A stretch of DNA of 64,000 bases from Thermopetrobacter sp. TC1. Its GTDB lineage: Bacteria; Pseudomonadota; Alphaproteobacteria; Rhizobiales; Aestuariivirgaceae. Below the pieces are notes generated by a model that did not search any database, had not been told where the DNA came from, and was given only the letters and a program-made list of their open reading frames with translations. Positions 7,203 through 19,619 of this stretch are shown one piece after another. The stretch is taken from NCBI RefSeq assembly GCF_000746275.1, contig NZ_KN050828.1, positions 824,001-888,000 of the forward strand, written 5' to 3'. Made by a program: the position numbers and the translations under genes. The stretch's first letter is position 1; each line of letters opens with the position of its first letter.

Positions 7203-9620
7203 TCAGGCGCGCAAGGTGGCGCCGGTGGCCTTGGCGACGGCGGAGACGATCCTGTCGGCCAGGGCCTGAATCTCCTCGTCAGTGAGGGTTTTTTCGCGCG
7301 GCTGGATGCGCACTTCGATGGCAACGGATTTCTTGCCCTCGCCCAGCTGCTGCGCGGCCTTCTCGCCGGCAAACACGTCAAAGACCTGTACCGCCTCGAT
7401 GAGCGTGCGGTCGGCATTGCGCGCGGCCTGCACGATCTTCTCGGCCGGGACACTCTCATCGACGACGAAGGCGAAGTCCCGCGTCAGCGGCATGAGATCG
7501 GAAGCGGCAAGCGGCGGCCGGGCCGTTCCCTTCCGTTTCTTCGCCGGCAGGGCGTCGATGAACACCTCAAAGGCGGCAACGGGGCCCTTCACGTCCATGG
7601 CCTCCAGCACGGCGGGGTGCAGCTCGCCAAAATGGGCGAGCACCGTTTTCGGCCCGAGGGTGAGAACGCCGGCGCGGCCGGGATGATACCACGAGGGCAG
7701 ATCCTCGGTGCGCGTCTGCAGGGAGGCGACCGGAGCGCCCAAGGCCTCGAGCACGGCGATGGCGTCGGCCTTGGCATCGAACACGTCCCAGGTACGGCGG
7801 GCAAGAGCCCAATGGCGCGGGGAAGCATATCCGGCGCGGACACCGGCAGCCACCGTCTTTTCGCCTTCGGGCGTGTCATCGCGATAGATGCTGCCCACCT
7901 CGAAGAGGCAGACGTCGGCATGGCCGCGCGCGGCATTGCGTCCGGCGGCCGCGACAAGATTGGGCAGCAGCGAGGGGCGCATGTCGGAAAGTTCGGTGGA
8001 GATGGGATTGGCGAGCTCCAGCATCTTCTCGCCACCACCAAAAAGCCGGGCATGACGCTTGGGCAGGAAGGAATAGGTGACGGCCTCGTGCATGCCGCGG
8101 GCGGCAAGCAGATGACGGGCGCGCACGATGTGGCGCTGCCGGTCGGTCAGCACCGGGCGGGCGATGGCATGCAGGCGCGACATGGGCGTGGAAGGAATGC
8201 GGTCCAGCCCCTCGATGCGCACGATTTCCTCAACGAGATCGGCCTCGCCGCGAATATCCAGCCGCCAGCTTGGCGCCACCGCCTTCAAGCCCTCCGCCGT
8301 CTCCTCGATCTCAAAACCAAGGGCGGAGAGGATCTCCTTCTGCCGTTCAAGCGGCAGATCCAGGCCGGCCAGGGTCTTCACCCGGTTCTTGCGCAGGGTA
8401 AAGGTGCGCTCTTCACGCGGTGGCGTGGCCTCGCTGCCTGCGGAGACGATCTCGGAGGCTTCGCCGCCGCAAATCTCCAGAATGAGACGGCTGGCGATTT
8501 CCGCCGCCTGCGGCAGGAAGGCGGGATCAACACCGCGCTCGAAGCGGTAGCGGGCATCGGTCATGAGGTTGAGCTTGCGCCCGGCGCGGGCGATGGCGAT
8601 GGGCTCGAAATAGGCCACCTCGAGGAAAACGTTGACGGTTTCATCCGTGCAGCCGGTTTCCTCACCGCCGATGATGCCGGCAATGCCCACGGCGCGTTCA
8701 TCATCGGCGATGACGGTGATGTCGGGATCCAGCGTATATTCCTTGCCGTCCAGGCCCAGCAGGGTTTCGCCCGGGCGGGCGCGGCGGGCATGGATGTCGC
8801 CCTTGAGGCGGTCGGCATCGAAAACGTGCAGCGGCCGGTTGAAGCTCATCATCACATAGTTGGTGATGTCAACGAGGGCGGAGATGGGGCGCAAGCCCAC
8901 GGCCTTCAGGCGCCGCTGCATCCACTCCGGCGAGGGGCCGTTTTTCACGCCCGTGAAGTAACGGCCGATGAACTGGCGGCAGGCATTGCCGTCGTCATGG
9001 ATGTGCACGGCGATGGGCGAGGCGCCCTTGCCCGCAACCGGCTCCACATGCAGGGGCTTGAGGTGGCCGAGCCCGCGGGCGGCAAGATCGCGGGCGATGC
9101 CATAAATCCCCAGGGCATCGCCGCGGTTGGGCGTAATGGCAATCTCGATGACGGGATCGTCAACGCCAAGGGCCCTGGCCGCCGGTTCGCCAATGGGCGT
9201 GTCCTCGGGCAGTTCGATGATGCCCTCGTGATCCTCGGAGATTTCCAGCTCGCGCTCGGAACACATCATGCCGGCGGATTCCACGCCGCGCACTTTGGCG
9301 ACCTTGAGATCAAGGCCGGTGCCGGGAATGTGGCTGCCGGGCGGGGCGAATATGCCAACCAGGCCCTCGCGGGCGTTGGGCGCGCCACAGACCACCTGCA
9401 CCTCGCCGTTCGCCGTCTGCACGCGGCAGACCTTGAGACGATCGGCATTGGGATGCTGCTCGCAGGCAATGATGCGGGCGACGGAGAAGGCCGCGAGCTT
9501 CTCCGAAGGATCGATGACCTCCTCGACCTCCAGCCCGATGGCGTTGAGCGCATCGACGATCTCGCTCAGCGAGGCGTCGGTCTCGAGATAGTCCTTCAGC
9601 CAGGACAGCGTGAACTTCAT
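7203..9620 (-). CDS. pheT: Phenylalanyl-tRNA synthetase beta subunit
   Basis: An 805-residue protein of the usual length, starting [15 protein letters not shown], the standard PheT N-terminus. It carries the tRNA-binding EMAP-like domain (about residues 40-150), the B3/B4 editing domain, the B5 domain and a C-terminal ferredoxin-like anticodon-binding domain ending near TGATLRA. With PheS it forms the alpha2-beta2 enzyme that charges tRNA-Phe. Its ATG overlaps the pheS stop codon as ATGA, so translation is coupled. It is the last gene of the rpmI-rplT-pheS-pheT series. Confidence 0.98.
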   Translation of the reverse strand: MKFTLSWLKDYLETDASLSEIVDALNAIGLEVEEVIDPSEKLAAFSVARIIACEQHPNADRLKVCRVQTANGEVQVVCGAPNAREGLVGIFAPPGSHIPGTGLDLKVAKVRGVESAGMMCSERELEISEDHEGIIELPEDTPIGEPAARALGVDDPVIEIAITPNRGDALGIYGIARDLAARGLGHLKPLHVEPVAGKGASPIAVHIHDDGNACRQFIGRYFTGVKNGPSPEWMQRRLKAVGLRPISALVDITNYVMMSFNRPLHVFDADRLKGDIHARRARPGETLLGLDGKEYTLDPDITVIADDERAVGIAGIIGGEETGCTDETVNVFLEVAYFEPIAIARAGRKLNLMTDARYRFERGVDPAFLPQAAEIASRLILEICGGEASEIVSAGSEATPPREERTFTLRKNRVKTLAGLDLPLERQKEILSALGFEIEETAEGLKAVAPSWRLDIRGEADLVEEIVRIEGLDRIPSTPMSRLHAIARPVLTDRQRHIVRARHLLAARGMHEAVTYSFLPKRHARLFGGGEKMLELANPISTELSDMRPSLLPNLVAAAGRNAARGHADVCLFEVGSIYRDDTPEGEKTVAAGVRAGYASPRHWALARRTWDVFDAKADAIAVLEALGAPVASLQTRTEDLPSWYHPGRAGVLTLGPKTVLAHFGELHPAVLEAMDVKGPVAAFEVFIDALPAKKRKGTARPPLAASDLMPLTRDFAFVVDESVPAEKIVQAARNADRTLIEAVQVFDVFAGEKAAQQLGEGKKSVAIEVRIQPREKTLTDEEIQALADRIVSAVAKATGATLRA

Positions 9621-10702
9621 GCCGAAAGCCCTCCTGCCAGAGTGGGAACCTGCAGGAACGAAAAGCCGTAATGGCGCAGCCAGCGCAGATCGGCCTCGAA
9701 GAAGGCGCGCAGATCCGGGATGCCATACTTGAGCATGGCCAGGCGGTCCAGCCCGATGCCGAAGGCGTAGCCCTGATAGCGCTCAGGATCGAGGCCGCCG
9801 GCGCGGATGACATTGGGGTGCACCATGCCGGAGCCGAGGATCTCCAGCCAGTCATCCCCCTCGCCCACTTTCACCTGCCCGCCTTCCCAGGAGCAGTTGA
9901 TGTCCACCTCCATGGACGGTTCCGTGAAGGGAAAATGGGAAGCGCGGAAACGCATCTTCACGGAATCGGTCTCGAAAAAGGCCTTGCAGAATTCCTCAAG
10001 CGTCCACTTCAGGTGACCCATGTGGGTCTCCTCGTCGATGACCAGGGCCTCCACCTGATGGAACATGGGCGTGTGGGTCTGGTCGGAATCGCAGCGGAAG
10101 GTGCGGCCCGGCGCGATGATGCGGATGGGCGGCGGGGTACTTTCCATGGTGCGGATCTGCACCGGCGAGGTGTGGGTGCGCAGGAGCATGCGCGTGCCGT
10201 CGTCCTTGCGGTGGAAATAGAACGTATCATGCTCCTGGCGTGCGGGATGTTCCGGCGGGATGTTGAGGGCTTCGAAGTTGTACCAGTCGGTCTCGATATG
10301 CGGCCCTTCGGCGACGGAAAAGCCGAGATCAGCGAAAATCTCCACCACCTCCTCCCAGACATGGGAGACGGGATGGATACTGCCCTTGTGTTCGGGGCGC
10401 ACCGGCAGGGTCACATCCACGCGTTCCTTTTCCAGCCGCGCGGCGAGCGCCTGCTGCTTCAAGACCTCGCGGCGGGCGGCGATGGCCTCGGCAATGCGGC
10501 TTTTCAGGGCGTTGAGCGCCTGGCCCATGCTCTTGCGCTCTTCCGGCGGCAGCTTGCCCAGGCCCTTCATGCGGGTGCTGATCTCGCCCTTCTTGCCGAG
10601 GGCGGCGACGCGGATGTCCTCCAGCGCGCGTTCATCGCCGGCCTTTTCGATCTCGGCGAGGAAGCGTGCCTCAAGTTCCTGCAGGTCGTCCTTTCCGTTC
10701 AT
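9617..10702 (-). CDS. pheS: Phenylalanyl-tRNA synthetase alpha subunit
   Basis: A 361-residue catalytic subunit of the class II synthetase. Seen in the sequence are the N-terminal coiled-coil arm, the [19 protein letters not shown] segment, motif 2 around [19 protein letters not shown] and motif 3 near [17 protein letters not shown]. It overlaps pheT by four bases. It is separated from rplT by about 225 bases that can fold into a long hairpin (10753-10832), a possible site for attenuation or RNA processing. Confidence 0.98.
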   Translation of the reverse strand: MNGKDDLQELEARFLAEIEKAGDERALEDIRVAALGKKGEISTRMKGLGKLPPEERKSMGQALNALKSRIAEAIAARREVLKQQALAARLEKERVDVTLPVRPEHKGSIHPVSHVWEEVVEIFADLGFSVAEGPHIETDWYNFEALNIPPEHPARQEHDTFYFHRKDDGTRMLLRTHTSPVQIRTMESTPPPIRIIAPGRTFRCDSDQTHTPMFHQVEALVIDEETHMGHLKWTLEEFCKAFFETDSVKMRFRASHFPFTEPSMEVDINCSWEGGQVKVGEGDDWLEILGSGMVHPNVIRAGGLDPERYQGYAFGIGLDRLAMLKYGIPDLRAFFEADLRWLRHYGFSFLQVPTLAGGLSA

Positions 10703-10752
10703 GATGGCATAAAACCCCGCTTGTTCGGTTTTCTTCCGCCCCTGACATCAAC

Positions 10753-10832
10753 AGGGCCGGGCACGTTTCCGCAAGGACGCCAAAGGGGTTTTGCGGGAAA
10801 TCCCGGCGTCCGACGGAAAGGGGCCCGGCCCT
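10753..10832 (-). promoter_or_regulatory. Long structured RNA element between rplT and pheS
   Basis: Three nested stems occur in register: AGGGCCGGGC with GCCCGGCCCT (10 bp), TTTCCG with CGGAAA (6 bp) and GGACGCC with GGCGTCC (7 bp). Together they give 23 bp of near-continuous helix in an 80-base element 50 bases before pheS. No uridine run follows, so it is not a plain terminator. I see no phenylalanine-rich leader peptide. It could be an attenuator, a processing site or a mobile palindrome. Confidence 0.55.
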
Positions 10833-10927
10833 GGCAGGAGTGGTGTTGATAATCGTGTCAGCGTGCCCGCGTGTTGCCTTTCGTCCGGCGCGGGCAAGGG
10901 GCGCGTTTTTCAGCGCCCGTGGCCCGA

Positions 10928-11287
10928 TCAGGCCAACGCCGCCTTCGCCTTCTCGACAAGCGCCTTGAAGGCCTCGGGCTCGCGCACGGCGAGATCGGCC
11001 AGCATCTTGCGGTCGATCTCGATTCCTGCCTTGCCGAGCCCGTCGATAAATCGGGCATAGGTGAAGCCGAGTTCGCGGCAGGCGGCGTTGATGCGCTGAA
11101 TCCACAGGCTGCGGAAAACGCGCTTGCGCCGGCGGCGGTCACGATAGGCGTACTGATGAGCGCGCTCCACCGCCTGCACGGCAACGCGATAGACGTTCTT
11201 GCGCCGGCCGTAATAGCCCTTGGCCTGGCGGATGACCTTCTTGTGTCTGGCGCGGGCCCTGGGGCCACCCTTCTTTGCGCGCGGCAT
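10928..11287 (-). CDS. rplT: 50S ribosomal protein L20
   Basis: A 119-residue basic protein starting [19 protein letters not shown], with the conserved [19 protein letters not shown] and [19 protein letters not shown] segments. It is needed early in 50S assembly and in other bacteria also represses its own operon by binding mRNA. It is 143 bases downstream of rpmI in the same unit. Confidence 0.98.
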   Translation of the reverse strand: MPRAKKGGPRARARHKKVIRQAKGYYGRRKNVYRVAVQAVERAHQYAYRDRRRRKRVFRSLWIQRINAACRELGFTYARFIDGLGKAGIEIDRKMLADLAVREPEAFKALVEKAKAALA

Positions 11288-11430
11288 GGTTCAGTTCTCC
11301 TCCAAAGCGAATTCCGTAATCGGTATCTGATGCAGGGTTTCCGGCTGTCGGCTTCCGGCGGCTCGTCCCCCTTTCCTGCTTATGCACCCTGCGCAGTCGG
11401 GCGCGGGATAGGGGTGCCTTGCGCAACCGA

Positions 11431-11628
11431 TCAGCGATAAGGCATCATCTTCTTGACGATCTTGGCGTCACAATCCTTGAGGATGGTGGTGCCCCGCTGA
11501 TTGCGGATCTGCTTGTTGGTGCGCTTGATCATGCCGTGCTGCTTGCCGGACTGGGTGGCGCGCACCTTGCCGGTGGCGGTGAAACGGAACCGCTTCTTGG
11601 CGGCGGACTTGTTCTTGAGCTTGGGCAT
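11431..11628 (-). CDS. rpmI: 50S ribosomal protein L35
   Basis: A 65-residue protein starting [20 protein letters not shown], the standard L35 sequence. A ribosome site (AAGGAG) precedes the ATG. It is the first gene of the operon. infC, which often precedes rpmI, is instead about 10 kb away on the other strand. Confidence 0.98.
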   Translation of the reverse strand: MPKLKNKSAAKKRFRFTATGKVRATQSGKQHGMIKRTNKQIRNQRGTTILKDCDAKIVKKMMPYR

Positions 11629-11810
11629 TCGGCTTCTCCTTGCATTCCGGCGGCCATCTCATCCCTGGCCGCTTGCCGTGTTGCGTCGCCCGCGCGGCAG
11701 CCCATGTGGCCGGGGGCGACCTCCTTTTCATGCTTTTCGCGATGGCTGCTTGTGATCGGATTACCCTGCCTGTCGATGAGGTAACCAACATCAGCACGCA
11801 CATCGCAACA

Positions 11811-11831
11811 CCCCGGCCGGAAAGGCCGGGG
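11811..11831 (-). promoter_or_regulatory. Hairpin at the 5' end of the rpmI leader
   Basis: Arms CCCCGGCC and GGCCGGGG with a 5-base loop form a stable 8-bp stem right downstream of the predicted promoter, about 185 bases before rpmI. The long leader leaves room for translational feedback, which is not shown by the sequence. Confidence 0.45.
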
Positions 11832-11841
11832 CGCCTGGCGC

Positions 11842-11871
11842 CTTATAATGCAGTCTTGCGCCTTCTTGCAA
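11842..11871 (-). promoter_or_regulatory. Predicted sigma70 promoter of rpmI-rplT-pheST
   Basis: On the minus strand TTGCAA (-35) and TATAAG (-10) are separated by 18 bases, about 215 bases upstream of rpmI. Confidence 0.55.
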
Positions 11872-12008
11872 GTCCGCAAATGCGGCGGGCTTTTTCCCTT
11901 TCGGATCGATGATCTCATGACCGCGGGAATGCTGCGCCACAGGGATGCGGCCTGATTGTCTTGTCAGATGATGGGCCAGGTCCGGTCATCCTGATGGAAG
12001 ATTCATGC

Positions 12009-14294
<2,286 letters not shown>

Positions 14295-14335
14295 AGGGGC
14301 GTTTTCGGCCGTGACCGAAAAGCCCCCGGTGCCTG

Positions 14336-14380
14336 GCCGCCTGCGACATGCCGCCCGTCGCAGGCGGCTTTCCTTTTTTG
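14336..14380 (+). terminator. katG terminator
   Basis: A perfect 11-bp stem (GCCGCCTGCGA with TCGCAGGCGGC), then TTTCCTTTTTT. Confidence 0.85.
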
Positions 14381-14443
14381 GGAGCAATACAGGGGTACAG
14401 GCGGGATGTGCGGGCGTTCTTCTCGAAACTGTCGTTGTGCGCC

Positions 14444-15505
14444 CTATTTCAGATGGCGGGAGAGGAAAGCGGACAGTTCGGCGAACAGGGCTTTTGATTC
14501 CGGAATGTCGCGCAAGGGAATATATTCGCCATGCGAGAGGCCCTCGAAGACGTGAAGCTCGGCCGGAATGCCGGCATCGCGCAGGCGCCTGTGCACGCGC
14601 ACGGCGAGGGAAAGGAAGAGATCACGTGTGCCGCTGGCCACGAGCGCGGGCGGCAGGCCGGAGAAGTCGCCATAAAGAGGCGAGATTTCGGGATCCTTCA
14701 GGCTGCGGCCGTTGGCATACAGGCGCGCCGCTGCGGCGAGCACGCCTTCGTAGGCAACAAGCGTTCGGTCGGCCTCGGCATTGAGATGAAAGGAATCGCC
14801 GGTCTTGGACAGATCCGCCCAGGGCGTGCCGAGAAAGAGGGCAGCGGGCAGCGGCAGGCCGAGCTTCTTGAAATGCAGCATGGCCGCAAGTGTTAATCCC
14901 GCTCCGGCGGATGTACCGCCCATGGCGATCTTTTCCGGCGCGTGTGTCCTGATGAGGGCCTGATAAACGGCGGTGACGTCTTCAAGCGCGGCCGGAAAGG
15001 GATGATCCGGCAGCATGCGGTAATCAACGCTGATGACGGGAATCCTTGCACGCGCCGCGATGAGGATGGCCTCCGGCGTTGCAGCAAGGCCGCCATTGAA
15101 GACGAAAGCGCCGCCATGGACATGCAGGAAGAGATGATTCTTGTGCTGCGGGGCAATCTTGTGTGGGGTGACGCGAAAGACGCGCACGCCGGCGATCTTG
15201 GCCTCCTCGATGGTGACATTGGATGAGGCCGCGCGCTCAGGCACGCGCTTGGCAATGGGCGCATCGTTGATGGTCTGCAGAACCTTCCAGCCCCTGGCAT
15301 CTTGCGGCGTGATGAGAAGAAGGGCCCGCACATCCGGCTTCTTGCCTGTGCGGATGCTCTCCTGAAGCTGCGGGCTTGCCGCCTCGGGCAGAGGCAGGAA
15401 CCGCTTGTTCAGCCACCAGCCTTTCAGGCCCTCTTCGGCGTTTGCGGCCTTGCTCAAGGGCGCGCCCATGACCAGCAGTGCCATGGCCGCGATGAAGCGT
15501 GTCAT
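14444..15505 (-). CDS. Secreted alpha/beta-hydrolase, HSL (GDXG) family esterase
   Basis: A 353-residue protein. The start at 15505 gives a clean signal peptide (MTRFIAAMALLVMGAP, cleavage near ANAEE); an in-frame ATG at 15565 would bury it. The oxyanion motif HGGAFVFNGG, nucleophile GGTSAGAG, acid in ASGTRDLF and His in LSHGEYI are all in place, so the enzyme should be active on short-chain esters in the periplasm. It lies just downstream of bpt on the same strand, possibly co-transcribed. Confidence 0.88.
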   Translation of the reverse strand: MTRFIAAMALLVMGAPLSKAANAEEGLKGWWLNKRFLPLPEAASPQLQESIRTGKKPDVRALLLITPQDARGWKVLQTINDAPIAKRVPERAASSNVTIEEAKIAGVRVFRVTPHKIAPQHKNHLFLHVHGGAFVFNGGLAATPEAILIAARARIPVISVDYRMLPDHPFPAALEDVTAVYQALIRTHAPEKIAMGGTSAGAGLTLAAMLHFKKLGLPLPAALFLGTPWADLSKTGDSFHLNAEADRTLVAYEGVLAAAARLYANGRSLKDPEISPLYGDFSGLPPALVASGTRDLFLSLAVRVHRRLRDAGIPAELHVFEGLSHGEYIPLRDIPESKALFAELSAFLSRHLK

Positions 15506-15569
15506 GATGCCCGCCAATGACGTGCGGTGAAGAGGATTTGAGGAATGCGGCGCATGCGGGATCATGGGG

Positions 15570-16361
15570 TCATTTGCCTTTGGGTTCCGGAAACAGGCGG
15601 GCGTCTTCGGTCTCGATGCGGATCCATTCGTTCTCGATCAAACGCTCCTGCGGCAGGAAGCGCTGTTTGTAGCCCATCTTGGCCGAGCCCGGCACCCAAT
15701 ACCCGAGATAGACATAGGCCAGGCCCATGCGCCGGGCCCGCTCCACGTGTTCGAGAATCATCCACGTGCCGAGCGAGCGGCGGGCAAGGGCGGGATCGTA
15801 GAAAGAATAGATCATGGACAGGCCGTCGGTGTGCACATCGGTGAGCGCACAGGCGACAAGGCGCCCCGAATGCGGGCGGGGCTCGGCCAGGGCCGGCCCT
15901 TGCGGCAGGCGATAAGTGACAAGGCGGGTGTCGAGGAAGGTTTCCTCGATCATCGCTGCGAAATCCTGCATGGTCATGCCGGCCATGGAGCCGTCGGCAT
16001 GGCGGGCCTCGATGTAGGCGCGGAAGAGATCATAGGCTTCCGCGGTGGCGATGGGGCGCTCAAAGCGGGCGGTGAGATCGGCGTTGCGGCGCCAGATCTT
16101 GCGCATGGTGCGGTTCATGCGGAAATCGGCCACCGGGATGCGCACGGGGATGCACAGATTGCATCCGTCGCAGGCCGGGCGATAGGCGATGTTCTGTGAG
16201 CGGCGAAAGCCGGTCTTGGTGAGCAGCTCGTGCACCTCCGGCGCGTCGAAGCTGACAAGATGGGTGAAGACCTTGCGCTCGCGCCTGCCGGGCAGATAGG
16301 GACAGGCGCCTTCGGCCGTGATGAAAAATTGTGGAAAAGTCTGCCGTTCCACGGCTGTCAC
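15570..16361 (-). CDS. bpt: Aspartate/glutamate leucyl(arginyl)-tRNA-protein transferase
   Basis: A protein of about 263 residues of the Ate/Bpt family. It attaches leucine or arginine to N-terminal Asp or Glu of proteins and so feeds the N-degron pathway to ClpS-ClpAP. The conserved CDGCNLCIPVRIPV cluster and the C-terminal GNAT-like YLGYWVPGSAKMGYKQRF segment are present. A GTG start at 16361 (AAAGGGGT ribosome site) gives the family-typical length; an upstream in-frame extension to 16451 looks unrelated. It is divergent from the dehydrogenase gene at 16585. Confidence 0.92.
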   Translation of the reverse strand: MTAVERQTFPQFFITAEGACPYLPGRRERKVFTHLVSFDAPEVHELLTKTGFRRSQNIAYRPACDGCNLCIPVRIPVADFRMNRTMRKIWRRNADLTARFERPIATAEAYDLFRAYIEARHADGSMAGMTMQDFAAMIEETFLDTRLVTYRLPQGPALAEPRPHSGRLVACALTDVHTDGLSMIYSFYDPALARRSLGTWMILEHVERARRMGLAYVYLGYWVPGSAKMGYKQRFLPQERLIENEWIRIETEDARLFPEPKGK

Positions 16362-16584
16362 ACCCCTTTGCTCAAAAGACCTTCCGCCGCGTTCTGCCCG
16401 GTGCCGGCTGCATGCGCGAAAGCCGGAATGCCCGTTTTGGGCGGCGTGCATGCCGGCGCATCCTGGGCAGGCAATTTAAGGCTTGGGGCCGCTTGCGCAA
16501 GCGGATTATAAGCACAGGATCATGCGTGTCCATGCGCGGGCGTGCGCGAAAAAAGGACGCAAGTGTTGAGTGGAGGGATCGCTG

Positions 16585-17502
16585 ATGGCAACGGTTGCGT
16601 GGATCGGGCTGGGCGTGATGGGCTATCCCATGGCGGGGCATATGGCCAGGGCCGGGCATGAGGTGACGGTCTATAACCGCACGCGGGCCAAGGCGGAGCG
16701 CTGGGTTTCCGAATACGGCGGCCGGCTTGCCGAAACGCCGGCCGCGGCGGCGGAAGGGGCCGATGCGGTTTTCGTCTGTGTGGGTGACGATAATGATCTG
16801 CGCAGCGTGATCCTGGGCAAGGCAGGTGCCTTTGAAGGCATGAAAGAAGGGGCGGTGCTGGTGGATCACACCACCGCCTCGGCCGATGTGGCGCGGGAGC
16901 TGGCGGCAGCGGCGAAAGAGAGAGGCCTTGGCTTTATCGATGCGCCGGTTTCCGGCGGGCAGGCGGGCGCGGAAAACGGCGTGCTGACCGTCATGTGCGG
17001 CGGCGAGCCGGAGACATTCCAGCGCATTCGGCCGCTTCTTGAGCCTTATGCCCGCATGGTGCGGCTGATGGGGCCTGTGGGGTCCGGGCAATTGACGAAG
17101 ATGGTCAATCAGATCTGCATTGCCGGGCTGATCCAGGCCCTGGCGGAAGGTGTGCATTTCGCCAAGCGGGCGGGGCTTGATATCGATGCCGTCTTCGACG
17201 TGATCTCCAAGGGCGCGGCCCAGAGCTGGCAGATGGAGAACCGTTATCGCACCATGGCCGACGGCAAATTCGACTTCGGCTTTGCGGTGGACTGGGCGCG
17301 CAAGGACTTCGCCATCTGCCTTGCCGAGGCGCGACGCAACGGGGCGCGGCTGCCGATCACCGCGCTTGTCGATCAGTTCTATGCCCAGATACAGGCCATG
17401 GGCGGCGGCCGCTGGGATACGTCCAGCCTGATCGCCCTGCTGGAATGTCCGGATGCCTTAAACCCCGAGAGTGCCCCCGCTGATGAAAGGGGCGAATCCT
17501 GA
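16585..17502 (+). CDS. 3-Hydroxyisobutyrate dehydrogenase-family oxidoreductase
   Basis: A 305-residue beta-hydroxyacid dehydrogenase. The N-terminal NAD(P) motif is WIGLGVMGYPMAGHM. The substrate signature is FIDAPVSGGQAGAENG, and the catalytic Lys lies in GSGQLTKMVNQI. This family includes 3-hydroxyisobutyrate dehydrogenase (valine breakdown), tartronate semialdehyde reductase and glyoxylate reductase. No pathway neighbours settle the substrate. The ATG at 16585 follows GGAGGG at a good distance. Confidence 0.88.
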   Translation: MATVAWIGLGVMGYPMAGHMARAGHEVTVYNRTRAKAERWVSEYGGRLAETPAAAAEGADAVFVCVGDDNDLRSVILGKAGAFEGMKEGAVLVDHTTASADVARELAAAAKERGLGFIDAPVSGGQAGAENGVLTVMCGGEPETFQRIRPLLEPYARMVRLMGPVGSGQLTKMVNQICIAGLIQALAEGVHFAKRAGLDIDAVFDVISKGAAQSWQMENRYRTMADGKFDFGFAVDWARKDFAICLAEARRNGARLPITALVDQFYAQIQAMGGGRWDTSSLIALLECPDALNPESAPADERGES

Positions 17503-17577
17503 ATCCTGCCTGCGCATCGGCGCGAACGTTTACACCGCGCCGGCAGGCAAGACGGGCGAAGGAGGGCGAAACAGGCA

Positions 17578-18417
17578 ATGCCGGCCCTGTTTGACACAAG
17601 ACTTCTCTCTCAGCGTTATGCCCGTCTTTCCCTTGCTGGTGATGCGGCAATGCCGGATTTTCTGCACCGGCATGCGCTTGAGGAAATTGTCGCGCGCCTT
17701 TCGGCAACAAAGCGGCAGTTTGACCGGGCGCTCTTGTGCACCCTGGCGCCGGCGGACGGGGCCTTGCTTCTGAAAGGTGCCGGCAATGTGGGAGAGGTGG
17801 TTTTCGCCGCTCCCTGGGCGCGGCCGGCGGGCGGGGGGCATGAATGCGTGATTGATCCGCGCGCGCCTGCTTTTGCGGAGCGCCGTTTTGATCTGGCCGT
17901 GCTGCTGATGGAGCCTGCCTTCATCGATGGCCTGCCGGATGCGCTTCTCGCCTGGCGGCGGCTTTTGCGCCCCGGCGGGCTGTTTCTGAGCGCCTTTCCC
18001 GGCGGTGAAACCTTGCGGGAGCTGCGGGCGGCCTGGGCCCATGCCGACATGAGGGAGGAAGGTGCGCCTTCCTTGAGGGTGGCACCCTTTTGCGATGTGC
18101 GTCAGGCAGGAAGCCTGTTGCAGCTGGCAGGGTTCGTCATGCCGGTGACGGATGTGGAGCGGCTCACATTGCGCTATGACGATGCCCTGTCGCTGATGCA
18201 GGAGCTTAAGGCGCTGGGCTGGAGCAACATGCTGATGGAACGGCCGCGACGGCCGGTTTCGCGGCGACGGCTGGCGCGGGCGGCGGCGGCGCTGGAGGCC
18301 GCCTGCACGGAGGCGGACGGGCGCCTCGCGGTGACTCTTGATCTTCTCTATCTCTCCGGCTGGGCGGCGGAAACGCAAGCGGATCTTCCCGCACAGGGAG
18401 GTGCCTGCGCACTGTGA
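17578..18417 (+). CDS. BioC/NDUFAF5-family SAM-dependent protein
   Basis: A 279-residue protein with the family start LFDTRLLSQRYARL and a degenerate methyltransferase fold. The FDLAVLLMEPAFIDGLP and LLRPGGLFLSAFPGGETLRELR segments match the BioC/NDUFAF5 group. NDUFAF5 homologues hydroxylate an arginine of a complex I subunit; BioC methylates malonyl-ACP for biotin. No biotin genes are nearby and the N-terminus fits NDUFAF5 better, so a complex I assembly role is more likely (inference). It sits 75 bases after the dehydrogenase gene on the same strand. Confidence 0.75.
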   Translation: MPALFDTRLLSQRYARLSLAGDAAMPDFLHRHALEEIVARLSATKRQFDRALLCTLAPADGALLLKGAGNVGEVVFAAPWARPAGGGHECVIDPRAPAFAERRFDLAVLLMEPAFIDGLPDALLAWRRLLRPGGLFLSAFPGGETLRELRAAWAHADMREEGAPSLRVAPFCDVRQAGSLLQLAGFVMPVTDVERLTLRYDDALSLMQELKALGWSNMLMERPRRPVSRRRLARAAAALEAACTEADGRLAVTLDLLYLSGWAAETQADLPAQGGACAL

Positions 18418-18439
18418 CTGGCGCCAAGAAAAGGCGGCT

Positions 18440-19330
18440 TTAGCGCCCGGATTCGCCGGTGTTGGAATCGCGCTCCTGATCCGGGATTTCTTTCCTCTCT
18501 TTCCTCTCTTTCAGCAGTTTCAGGCGACGCCTGGGCAGGAGCAACCTTTTGACGATGCGGCGAGTGAGCACGCGCGGAGAGATGCGTCCCATCTGTACGG
18601 TGAAGGCGTGAAACAGGCCCGGGATGACGATGGCGCGCCCTTCCTTGAAGCCCTGCCAGCCGGCGCGGGCGATCTGTTCGGCCTTCGCCATGGGCAAGAC
18701 CTTCGTCAGCCACAGCCTGTCCATGCCTGAGGCTGCCTGAAAGCCGGTACGCACCGGGCCGGGGCAGAGGGCAGTGATGGTGATGCCGTGATCGCGCATT
18801 TCCTCGTGCAGGGCCTCGGAGAAGGAGAGGAGATAGGCCTTGGTGGCGAAATAGACGGCCATGCCGGGGCCGGGCATGAAGCCGGCCAGAGAGGCGACGT
18901 TGATGATGCCGCCCATGCCGCGTTCGACCATGCGGGGCAGGAGCTTCAACGCCAGGGCGGTGGCCGCGCGCACGTTGACATCAACGATGGCGAGCTGCTC
19001 ATCGGCGTTCAGAACATGCGCAGGACCGGCGCGGCCGAATCCGGCGTTGTTGATCAGCACATCAGGGACGAAGCCTCTCTCTTCAAGGGCGTGCAGGATG
19101 TGATCCGGCGCATCCTTCCGGGAAAGATCGGCCGGAAGAACATGCACGGTGATGGGATGTTCAGCCTGAAGCACGCCTTTTATGCGGTAGAGCTCCTCTT
19201 CGCGGCGGGCGATCAATACCAGGTCCCAATGCTCTTCGGCAAGAAGGCGGGCGAAAGCCTCACCGATGCCGGAGGAGGCGCCGGTGATCAGGGCGCGTCT
19301 TTTCTCCTGCGTGCTCCAGATGCGGTTCAT
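18440..19330 (-). CDS. Short-chain dehydrogenase/reductase
   Basis: A 296-residue protein with TGASSGIGEAFARLL (cofactor motif), NNAGFGRAG, the catalytic Ser in NVASLAGFM and YFATKAYLL (YxxxK). It is similar to the DltE/YqjQ-type broad family (COG0300). The last 35 residues are very basic and charged. ATG 19330 is chosen because the upstream extension to 19447 lacks the fold. The substrate is unknown. Confidence 0.85.
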   Translation of the reverse strand: MNRIWSTQEKRRALITGASSGIGEAFARLLAEEHWDLVLIARREEELYRIKGVLQAEHPITVHVLPADLSRKDAPDHILHALEERGFVPDVLINNAGFGRAGPAHVLNADEQLAIVDVNVRAATALALKLLPRMVERGMGGIINVASLAGFMPGPGMAVYFATKAYLLSFSEALHEEMRDHGITITALCPGPVRTGFQAASGMDRLWLTKVLPMAKAEQIARAGWQGFKEGRAIVIPGLFHAFTVQMGRISPRVLTRRIVKRLLLPRRRLKLLKERKERKEIPDQERDSNTGESGR

Positions 19331-19421
19331 GACGTTTTTTAAGCCCCCGTGCAGCTCATCATCGCCTGCGCTGTCCCTACTTTTGAAACAGCGGGCATGC
19401 CCTCTTTCCCTATCAGGGTGT

Positions 19422-19435
19422 TTTCCAATTGGAAA
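19422..19435. promoter_or_regulatory. Perfect 14-base palindrome in the divergent promoter region
   Basis: TTTCCAATTGGAAA lies about 92 bases upstream of the short-chain dehydrogenase gene and 185 bases upstream of the RraB-domain gene. Its AT-rich symmetry would suit a dimeric repressor; chance cannot be excluded. Confidence 0.3.
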
Positions 19436-19619
19436 CCATGGCGGCAATCCCCGTCTGCTGACAAGAGGCCGTTAACGGCTTCTGTCCAGAATATCGACAA
19501 TTGCGATGATCCCGTCATGGGTCTTGCAGACGATGCATGAAGAACGGCCTTTGGCTGAGACGGGATGAAAACGAGTCCGTGAGTGTAAGTCGCGTAACGC
19601 GTAGCAGGGTGGAAGTCCG

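Noticed and set aside
6933-9671. A 912-codon open frame on the plus strand
   Set aside because: It is antisense to pheT, has no recognisable domain and reflects high GC at third positions of the true gene.
9671-10849. A 392-codon plus-strand frame
   Set aside because: Antisense to pheS, with no family match.
19331-19619. Riboswitch or small RNA in the region before the RraB-domain gene
   Set aside because: Apart from the 14-base palindrome I found no known riboswitch core or convincing fold.
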